From assembly GCA_003665825.1 (NCBI GenBank), contig QPFY01000055.1, positions 1-29,292 of the forward strand: 29,292 nt of DNA, given 5' to 3'. How positions within the stretch are numbered: the first letter of the stretch is position 1; each line of letters starts with the position of its first letter. Under the pieces are notes generated by a model. It had not been told where the DNA came from, did no database searches, and worked only from the letters and a program-made list of their open reading frames with translations. Shown here in pieces: positions 18,753 through 29,292 of the stretch. A program made the translations under genes and the position numbers. The stretch comes from Microbotryum silenes-acaulis. Taxonomy: Eukaryota > Basidiomycota > Microbotryomycetes > Microbotryales > Microbotryaceae.

Positions 18753-21700
18753 ATGTCTGCGCTTGACGACACCAAGTCCGCGCCTGCCGACAGCAAGTCC
18801 GTAGGCCCCGCCACGACGCTCGCGGTTCCTCCACCTCGCCCGCCCACGCAAGTCGCAGCCTTCGCTGCCTCCGATCTCCTCCGCGACGCCAACGGCTACC
18901 AGGACTGGGTCCTTACGCTGTGCTCCCGCCTACCCTCCGACGTCCTCGGATACCTTCAATCCGGTGTACCCCATCCATCTTGGCCCCCGTCCTACGTCCC
19001 ACTATGGGATCACTACGCTCGCGCCTCCATCTGCGCCGCCGTCGACCCACGGATGGTTCTTCCCGGTCTCTCTCGTTACTTCGGCGACGCCCACAGCGGC
19101 CACAAGATTTGGGTGGCTCTCCGCATGCGATATGGCGCCGTCTCGGCTGTCGACCTCCTACCCGTCGTCGCTCGCCTCTTCAGCCCCGAGCCCATGCCCG
19201 ACAGCCCCGACGCATTCCTCCAGTTTCGTGATCGCTTTGACAACGATTCTCGACTTCTCGCCGACTCCAACGTCACCACAGATTCCCTGCTTGCGTCTCA
19301 CCTACTCGCGAGGATGCCATCGTCCCTCTCCGCATGGCGCACAACCTTCGTGAATGCTCAGGGCACATCCGGTACCTTACCTCCCGCGGCCGACATCCTC
19401 GACCGCATCTATCGGGAGATCAAGGCTCGTCCGGCTGAAGCTCCCGCTGTCGCTGTCGCCACCCCCCAGCACCGCGCCGTTCCCGGACCATGCCCCAACC
19501 CAACATGTCGCCAACTGCACTGGCTCAGAGATTGTCCTGACACCGCCTGGGCCGCCGCTTTCCGCGCCCGCAAGGCTTCCACCGGAGCGAGTTCGCGAGG
19601 ACGTAAGAAGGGTACCCCAGCCGTCGCCTCTCCCGCCGTTGTCGAGATGCCCGAGCCCACGACGTTCACCGCCTGTCTCCTTGCCACTCCGTCACCGTTT
19701 CCCAAATCGGCATGGCTCCTCGACTCCGGTGCAAATCGTCACATGGCCAACGACCGTTCACTATTCTCGACGCTGCGCTCGTTCACCGGCCCGCCTGTTG
19801 CTGGAGTTGCCGGTTCCCTCCCCTCCACCGGTTGTGGCTCTGTCCGCATATCGACTCCAGCTGGCCCCGTCGTGGCGACCGATGTCCTCTTGGTGCCATC
19901 CCTGCCGTGCAACCTGCTGTCCGTCCGACGATTGGATCGCCTTGGGTTCAGCATCTCCTTTGGCTCCGGCTGCGCCAAGATCAGCAACTCCTCTGGCACC
20001 GTTGTTGCCACTGCTCAAGCCGTTGCAAATGACCTGTACGCGTTAAACGTCGCACCCTCACCCTGTATGCCCAATGCCCTCCTTGCCACCCCTCACAGAG
20101 TTTCCTTGCTGACTCTGCACCGTCGCTTCGCGCATTTACCCGTTGCGCAACTCAAGAACGTCGTGCAGAAAGGCTTGGTCACTGGGGTGGATTGGGTATA
20201 TTCAGAGGAGGAGGTTAGGTCCTTCAATTGCAATGCTTGTCTCGCTTCCAAAGCGCACGCCCTTCCTTTCAGTCGTTCCCAGTCCATTGCGTCTGGCCGT
20301 CTGGACCTTGTCCATGTCGACGTTGCCCAAATGCCTCGAGCCAGCTTCGGCGGTCATCGCTACATGCTTGTGATTGTCGACGACTACACCCGCAAACATT
20401 GGTGCATCCTCCTCACTTACAAGAGCGACGTCTTTCACCGTCTCCGCAACTGGATTCTTGAGGTAGAGAACACCACGGGTGATCGGGTAAAAACCATTCG
20501 CTCTGACAATGGTGGCGAGTTCACTCTGCGCAACTTTGTCGACTTCTGTTTGACCAAGGGCATCCGTCGCGAACTCACTATTCCGTACACGCCTCAACAA
20601 AACGGACGTGTTGAACGCACCAATCGGACCATCAAAGAGGGTATCCTTGCTTTGCTCTACTCGGCCGGCGCCGATACACGTCTCTGGGCCGAAGCTGCCA
20701 AGTACTTCGTGCACTGCAAGAACTTGATGCCCCATGCGGGCATCCGTGGCGATATTCCCGACACTCGCTGGCATGGCGTCGCACCGGATGTCTCCTCGCT
20801 GCGTGCCTTTGGCTGCCGCGCTTGGCACTGCCTCCCCTCGGTTAAGCGCACCGACCTCGACCCCAAGGCCGTGCCACTCATCTTCGTAGGGCTCGACGAC
20901 CATGCAAAGGCCTATCGCCTCTTCGACCCGGCTACACGCAAAATTATCCTCAGTCGCAACGTCGTCTTTCGTGAATCTGAGTTCCCCGCCCTGCAGCCTG
21001 TGGCCAACACCCACACCGGCGCCATTCCGCTTCCTGTGGCCGCCGACATTTACCCTGACCAGGTAGACCACTCTGAGCCTTTGCTCGTTGCTTCCCCTCG
21101 CTCTCTGGCGCCTCGCGCTGAGCTCCCTGGACCTGTGCCCGCTGCCTCTGACCAAGGCCTGCGCCGTCCCTCCCCGGCCCGTGACATCCCTGACCAGGAC
21201 TCACGCGCGCCTCCTGCCTCTGACCAAGGCTCTCCCATATCCCAAACTGGTGACCACTCCGACCGGGATTCCCCAACCTCCTGCGCCTCTGACCAAGGCA
21301 GCTCCGACTCGGCCATCTCCACGCCCTGTCCATCCCCGCGACCGGTGGCTCCACGTCCATTACCCGCGCCACCCTCGCCCGCTCGATCCGAATCGCCCGA
21401 TCCCATCGACCTCTTGCCACGCTCTGGTGATGTTGCGTCCCTCTGCCTTGCGCAGGAATTCCCTGACGACGTTGATGCTGCGCTTCACTCCCCCTCGCCT
21501 GTTGCCTACCTCGCCTCTGGCGCCACTGCTCTGCTCGAAACCTCGCCCGTCGACCCGACGGAACTGATCGCACCTGCCCGGGACCCTCCTCACTGGCGCG
21601 CTGCGATGGCAACCCCGCAAGCAGACGAGTGGCGTCTCGCTGCCCAGGCCGAATTCGACTCGCTCTCCCGGGATTTCTCGGCCTTCACACCAATTGATGA

Positions 21701-23129
21701 GTCCCTCGTGCCTGCAGACTCCAAAGTCCTCGGCTCGCGCTTTGTCTTCCGCACGAAACGCGACCAACACGGCCACATCAAGTCTTACAAAGGCCGACTG
21801 GTTGCTCGTGGTGACTCTCAGCGTTCCGGCATTGATTTCGATGAGACCTTCGCACCCGTCGCTAAGTTCACATCCATTCGCGCACTCCTGGCCCTTGCAG
21901 CCGCTCATGGGTACCACGTCCATCAGGCCGACATCGACAAGGCCTATCTCCACGGTAAACTGGACACCCCCCTGTACATTCGCGTGCCCGAAGGGATCTA
22001 CATGCCCGGCAAGGTCCTCCAACTGCACCGGTCACTCTACGGCTTGCGCCAGGCCGGACGTATCTGGAACGACGAGATCGACTCTGCTTTGTCGGCTCTT
22101 GGCTACGTCGCCACGGAGTCTGATCACTGCGTTTATGTCCGAACTGTCGGTGATGAGCGCCACTATATCGCGCTCTATGTCGATGACTTGCTCATGATCA
22201 GCCCTTCCCTCCCAGAGATCGAGCGTACCCTCCAGGGCCTTGAGCAGCGCTATGGTGTCAAACGACTTGGTGAGGCGGAATACGTACTTGGTATCCAGAT
22301 TCGGCGTTCTGCCGACGGCTCCATCTCCCTCAGTCAAGAGCAATACCTCAAGGACGTCCTCGCTCGTTTCGGCATGTCCGACGCCCACCCTGTCGCCACA
22401 CCCATGCAGGCCGACCTTCGCCTTGAAGTCGAACTCCAGCCTACTCCCTTTCCGGATCGCACTCGGTATCTGCAAGCGATTGGCTCCCTCATGTACGCCT
22501 CGACCGGTACTCGCCCCGACCTGGCCTACACCGTCGGTTACTTGGCTCGGTTCTCTCAGTCCCCGTCTGCTGCTGCCTGGGGCGCTGTCAAGCACGCCTT
22601 TCGCTACCTCGCCGGCACTCTGTCTCACGGCCTACGCTACACCCGCGGGGATCCGGCGCCCTTGGTTGGCTACTCCGACTGCAACTGGGGTGCCTGCGCC
22701 ATGTCCTCAAAGTCGACCATGGGTTACACCTTTGTCTTCGCAGGCGCGGCCGTCTCGTGGTCATCTCGCCTCCAGTCGCGGGTTGCCGACTCTACTTGTG
22801 ACGCCGAGTACCTGGCCTTGTCGCACGCTGGCAAGGAGGCTATCTTCCTGCGTCAGCTCTTTGGTGAGCTTGGGCTTCCCTCCTCTCGGCCGGTTCTCAT
22901 CTATGGCGACAACCAAGGTGCCAATGCCCTCACCAAGAATCCGGTCTTCCACGCTCGCACTCGGCATATTCGGCTCCGCGAACACTTCGTCCGGGATATG
23001 GTCTCCCTGGGTGACATCAGTGTACAGTACATTGCCACCGGCGAGATGACGGCCGATATCTTCACCAAGGCTTTGTCTCGCGACCTGTTCGCTCGGCACC
23101 GCGGTCGACTTGGTGTCTGCACTCCCTGA
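18753..23129 (+). CDS. Gag-Pol polyprotein of element M (family 2 copia), intact, 1458 aa
   Basis: I chose the first in-frame ATG at 18753; the frame is open 20 codons further upstream but without ATG. Gag has a single, atypical knuckle, C247-X4-C252-X3-H256-X4-C261, instead of the two CX2CX4HX4C motifs of family 1. Protease active site LLDSGAN, Asp324. Integrase: HRRFAH and CNAC zinc motif, catalytic Asp523, Asp585 and Glu621, with exactly 35 residues between the last two. A long Ser/Pro linker with repeated SDQG motifs follows, then RT ([20 protein letters not shown] with Asp1144 and Asp1145) and RNase H (Asp1309, Glu1352, Asp1386). The frame ends at TGA 23127-23129, 11 bases before the polypurine tract. 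Its RT resembles family 4 and family 1 but it is a separate lineage. All catalytic residues are present. Confidence 0.96.
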   Translation: MSALDDTKSAPADSKSVGPATTLAVPPPRPPTQVAAFAASDLLRDANGYQDWVLTLCSRLPSDVLGYLQSGVPHPSWPPSYVPLWDHYARASICAAVDPRMVLPGLSRYFGDAHSGHKIWVALRMRYGAVSAVDLLPVVARLFSPEPMPDSPDAFLQFRDRFDNDSRLLADSNVTTDSLLASHLLARMPSSLSAWRTTFVNAQGTSGTLPPAADILDRIYREIKARPAEAPAVAVATPQHRAVPGPCPNPTCRQLHWLRDCPDTAWAAAFRARKASTGASSRGRKKGTPAVASPAVVEMPEPTTFTACLLATPSPFPKSAWLLDSGANRHMANDRSLFSTLRSFTGPPVAGVAGSLPSTGCGSVRISTPAGPVVATDVLLVPSLPCNLLSVRRLDRLGFSISFGSGCAKISNSSGTVVATAQAVANDLYALNVAPSPCMPNALLATPHRVSLLTLHRRFAHLPVAQLKNVVQKGLVTGVDWVYSEEEVRSFNCNACLASKAHALPFSRSQSIASGRLDLVHVDVAQMPRASFGGHRYMLVIVDDYTRKHWCILLTYKSDVFHRLRNWILEVENTTGDRVKTIRSDNGGEFTLRNFVDFCLTKGIRRELTIPYTPQQNGRVERTNRTIKEGILALLYSAGADTRLWAEAAKYFVHCKNLMPHAGIRGDIPDTRWHGVAPDVSSLRAFGCRAWHCLPSVKRTDLDPKAVPLIFVGLDDHAKAYRLFDPATRKIILSRNVVFRESEFPALQPVANTHTGAIPLPVAADIYPDQVDHSEPLLVASPRSLAPRAELPGPVPAASDQGLRRPSPARDIPDQDSRAPPASDQGSPISQTGDHSDRDSPTSCASDQGSSDSAISTPCPSPRPVAPRPLPAPPSPARSESPDPIDLLPRSGDVASLCLAQEFPDDVDAALHSPSPVAYLASGATALLETSPVDPTELIAPARDPPHWRAAMATPQADEWRLAAQAEFDSLSRDFSAFTPIDESLVPADSKVLGSRFVFRTKRDQHGHIKSYKGRLVARGDSQRSGIDFDETFAPVAKFTSIRALLALAAAHGYHVHQADIDKAYLHGKLDTPLYIRVPEGIYMPGKVLQLHRSLYGLRQAGRIWNDEIDSALSALGYVATESDHCVYVRTVGDERHYIALYVDDLLMISPSLPEIERTLQGLEQRYGVKRLGEAEYVLGIQIRRSADGSISLSQEQYLKDVLARFGMSDAHPVATPMQADLRLEVELQPTPFPDRTRYLQAIGSLMYASTGTRPDLAYTVGYLARFSQSPSAAAWGAVKHAFRYLAGTLSHGLRYTRGDPAPLVGYSDCNWGACAMSSKSTMGYTFVFAGAAVSWSSRLQSRVADSTCDAEYLALSHAGKEAIFLRQLFGELGLPSSRPVLIYGDNQGANALTKNPVFHARTRHIRLREHFVRDMVSLGDISVQYIATGEMTADIFTKALSRDLFARHRGRLGVCTP

Positions 23130-23140
23130 TACTCGAAGTA

Positions 23141-23147
23141 GGGGGGG
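23141..23147 (+). promoter_or_regulatory. Polypurine tract of element M (G7)
   Basis: GAAGTAGGGGGGG ends directly at the TGTGAGATTG start of the 3' LTR. It is the expected plus-strand primer site. Confidence 0.85.
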
Positions 23148-23564
23148 TGTGAGATTGACAAACTCTTATGTTTCCTTCTCGCATCATGCCTCCTTTTCTT
23201 GGTCTCATCTTACCTCCTTTTTGGCCTGCCTTCCACACCTAGGCTCTCTCCCTTTCCTGGGCTGGGTCCGTGCGCCTGACAAAGGTGGCAGACCCAGCCG
23301 CGCGCTCACCCGAGCCAAATGGCTCCGCGCTTCTCTCTCTCCTGCTCAAGCAACTTCTTGGTCTGGTCTCCTTGGTCCGTCGATCAGAGCCTTACCACTG
23401 CTTGAGCAGGTGAGCACTACATTTCCTTCTTCCTTTATCTTTACTAGCTATCATAACTCACTGTAGTGCTTGAGCAGGTGTGTAACAAGCAACTTCTTGG
23501 TCTGGTCTCCTTGGTCCGTCGATCAGAGCCTTACCACTGCTTGAGCAGTCGTCGTAACTTCATA
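23148..23564 (+). repeat. Element M 3' LTR (417 bp)
   Basis: Same termini as the 5' LTR (TGTGAGATTG...CTTCATA) but one 71-bp unit fewer. The TSD TGGCC follows at 23565-23569, which proves the LTR ends in TA. Confidence 0.94.
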
Positions 23565-24315
23565 TGGCCTTGGGGTCGAGTTTTGCCTGCTTGTGCTGAG
23601 GGGTGGTGTGCCAGGCGCGGCATCCGAATACCCTCAGGTTTGCCGTGCTGGGAGGTTTGCCAAACCAGACAGCGTCCGGGATCTTGTGGTCGATGGCGCT
23701 GTGCGGGCTGAGGTTCTTGGTGTCAACAACGTACCGGAGGGCCTCTCGCCAGAGTGTTGTGGGCAGTCCCGAGTGCTGGAGCAGGGCGATCGTCCCCTCG
23801 ACGATCGTGCGGTTTGTCCTTTCGGCTCGGCCGTTCTGCTCCGGGGTGTACGGGATTGTGAGCTGCCTGGTAATGCCGTGGTGAGAGCAGTACTCAATGA
23901 AGGCTTTGGACGTGTATTCGCCGCCATTGTCCGTTCGTAACGTGCGGAGCTTGAGGCCCGTTGAGCGTTCAATCATGGTGTGCCAACGCTGGAAGGTGTC
24001 AAAGACTTGACTCTTGTTTCTCAGCGCGCTGACCCACGTCTTTCGGGAGAAATCGTCGATGAAGGTGACAACATATCGTTCCCCGTTGGTGGCTGGTTCG
24101 GGCAGAGTGAGGACATCGGAGTGGACCAGTTCGAGTGGTTGCGAAGCGCGAGAGTCCGACGTTGGGAAAGGTTTCCTGGTTGCCTTTGCCGCTTTGCAGG
24201 TGTCGCAGGAGAAGGCCTTGCATTCGGCCGCCGAGTACGTCCATGTTTGACCTTGTAGTTGACCCGACGAGACTGCCCTTCGCAGGTTGGGAAGGGACAG
24301 GTGGCCGAATCGTTG
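23565..24315 (-). pseudogene. Element F pol, integrase segment
   Basis: Minus-strand frame from QRFGHLSLPNLRRAV (GAG-preINTEGRASE zinc region) through CDTCKAAKA, LVHSDVLTLP (first catalytic Asp), [14 protein letters not shown] (second Asp) and [10 protein letters not shown] (Glu, with 35 residues between) to LDPKA. It continues at 18155 once element M is removed. Upstream it stops at 24315, where the 3' LTR of element E begins; a few residues of an apparent upstream extension come from that LTR and are not F. CGTTG at 24311-24315 is the candidate TSD for E. The integrase is intact apart from the insertions. Confidence 0.92.
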
Positions 24316-26138
<1,823 letters not shown>

Positions 26139-26553
26139 TCATCGCGCATGGAATTGAACTCGTCGGTGGCGGCTTTGGCCCATACCTCACGTTTGTCGCT
26201 CGACATCGCCTCGCGCCAGGTCTGTGGGTCGCTCGTGATGGACTTGACTGGCTGGATGGCCTCAGCGTCAGAGGTGTCGTCGTCGGTCGCGATGAAAGCG
26301 CGGTGGTGTCGGGTGAGGAAATCGATTTCGTCCGGCGAGTCGTCGCGAGAGTGGCGCCCAAGGAGGTCGAGTTCGTCGGGCGACTCCTCAGCCGATGTGG
26401 GCTCGCGGTACGTGCTGAAGTCCGGGCGGTGCAAGTCCAGTGGGTCGAGGCGAGCCTGGGGCCGTGAGCCGATGAGGTCGAGAGGATCGGCCGAGCCTTC
26501 AGAGTCAGTCGGTAAGGCCGAGAATGACGATGACGCCGCCAGCGATGGTGAGA

Positions 26554-26625
26554 GCGCAGGCGATGGTGACGAGGGCGGCGCAGGAGACGGTGACGAGGAC
26601 GGCGCAGGCGACGGTGACGAGGACG
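26554..26625 (-). repeat. 24-bp tandem repeat in the E integrase-RT linker (3 units)
   Basis: Three units of 24 bp start at 26554, 26578 and 26602 (GCGCAGG.GA.GGTGACGAGG.CG). On the minus strand they encode a repeated Ser-Pro-Ser-Pro-Ala-Pro-like stretch. They sit in the variable linker where family 1 has a short SPSPSL stretch, so this is a coding minisatellite expansion. Confidence 0.85.
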
Positions 26626-27598
26626 ATTCGGCATCTGTGGAGTTAAGTAAGGTTCCGCCAGTGTACCCTGGGGCCACGTCAACGGCGCTCATGGCAGAAT
26701 CATCAAGGGGGGATGAGACGTCCATGTGCGCCGACCTTACTAGTGGGGTCCATGTCTTGACAGTGTCTTGAAGGTCGACGATGGGAGCGCTGGCGAAGTG
26801 CGTGTCGACTTCGTGCTCGGTGGAGTCGCCAGGTAGCCCGGGGAATTCAGTGTCGAGGAACGTGGCATTTCTGCCCAGAACGATCTTCTTTGTCGTAGTG
26901 TCGTAGAAACGGAAGGCTTTAGAAGCCAGGTCGTAGCCGGTGAAGAGAGCGCGAACCGCTTTCGGGTCGAGTTTCGAGCGAAGTTCGGGCGCGACCGTGA
27001 GCCAAGCTGTGCAGCCGAACGGGTGAAGCGCCGAGGCGTTGGCGCGGTCGCCCTGCCAGACGGAGTTCGGTGTTGCCTTGTCCAGGGCCGAATGTTGACA
27101 CAGGTTCTTGCAGTGTACGAAATAGGCTGCGGCCTCCTCCCAGAATGTCTTGGGTAAATGTGCGAGAACGCCTTCGACGATGGAACGATTGACCCGCTCC
27201 GCACGACCGTTCTGTTGAGGCGTGCGTGGGATAGAGTATTGTCGCCGTGTGCCGCGTGCCTTGCAGAACTCCGTGAACGCTCTCGAACAATATTCGCCAC
27301 CGTTGTCGGTTCGGAGGACCTTCAGCGTCGCACCTGTCTCGAGCTCGACCTCGGCAAGCCAAGTCTTGAACACGCCGAAGACTTCGCTTTTGTGTCCGAT
27401 CGCGTAGGCCCAGAGTTTGCGGGAGTAATCGTCGAGGAACGTGACAAGATACCGTTTGCCAGTCAAGGAACGCTCGGGGAGGGAAAGAACATCGCTGTGG
27501 ACAAGGCCGAGTCTCTCGGAGGAGTGCGAATCCGAATCGGGAAAAGGAAGACGATGGCCCTTTGCGCTGAGGCAAGCATTGCAGACCAAACTTCTCTA

Positions 27599-29292
<1,694 letters not shown>

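Larger units (their letters stand above)
18156..23564 (+). mobile_element. Element M: complete, apparently intact family 2 copia retrotransposon
   Basis: 5' LTR 18156-18643, primer-binding site from 18644, ORF 18753-23129, G7 polypurine tract 23141-23147, 3' LTR 23148-23564, and perfect TSD TGGCC on both sides. It lies in the integrase of the minus-strand element F. The LTRs look identical by eye except that the 5' LTR has one extra 71-bp unit. This combination marks a young insertion with full coding potential. Confidence 0.95.

Noticed and set aside
20202..21155. 317-codon open frame on the minus strand inside element M
   Set aside because: It lies opposite the M integrase, which has intact motifs. 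The minus frame has no recognisable domain and is explained by GC-rich codon use on the sense strand.

Overview
The window is a nest of retrotransposons. I see no host gene, tRNA, rRNA or CRISPR array in it. Everything points to a GC-rich eukaryotic genome: Ty1/copia-type single-ORF polyproteins, LTRs with polypurine tracts, 5-bp target-site duplications (TSDs), and a LINE fragment. The copia dominance and GC-rich codon use would fit a fungus, perhaps a basidiomycete, but the host is an inference and the window has no cellular gene to test it. I use these names: family 1 (elements A, B and X), family 2 (element M), family 3 (element E), family 4 (elements F and I), and G (a solo-LTR-like repeat).

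Layout, left to right. 1-2530 is the 3' part of A, a decayed family 1 copy, inserted in a G repeat (2531-3115). G in turn sits in a LINE reverse-transcriptase fragment (3116-3573, minus). The LINE was also hit by a small gag-only LTR element J (3574-4098, minus). Next is X, a family 1 element that has been rearranged: its 3' part lies on the minus strand (4099-5356 plus 10515-10717), its 5' part on the plus strand (10718-14425), and an inverted family 1 LTR follows (14426-14645). Inside the minus part of X sits B (5357-10514, plus), a complete family 1 element with an intact 1572-residue gag-pol ORF and a perfect TSD. 14646-14991 is an integrase fragment of a family 4 element I (plus). I was interrupted by another family 4 element, F (minus, 14992 to beyond the window). 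F carries three later insertions: a G solo LTR (15308-16192), the complete family 2 element M (18156-23564, plus, intact 1458-residue ORF), and the decayed family 3 element E (24316 to the window end, minus). When the insertions are mentally removed, the F reading frame joins at two of the three sites with 5-bp TSDs; the third join lies outside the window.

The intact ORFs of B and M carry, in order, a gag with zinc knuckle(s), an aspartic protease (DSGA), a DDE integrase with exact D-X35-E spacing, a reverse transcriptase (YVDDLL) and RNase H. They could supply all copia retrotransposition functions, and they sit beside dead or nested relatives.

Most interesting observations: (1) all three families with a visible primer-binding site have a copia-like half-tRNA site whose only core difference from the initiator-Met version is the base pairing with anticodon position 34, so that families 1 and 2 match an Ile-UAU and family 3 an Ile-AAU anticodon loop; (2) X was split by an inversion between LTRs, with CCGGT flanks preserved at both breakpoints; (3) two family 1 elements carry a 70-bp extra tail on the 3' LTR only; (4) LTR ends are TG...TA, proven by TSDs; (5) the family 1 polyprotein reads through the polypurine tract into the LTR across in-frame 39-bp repeats.
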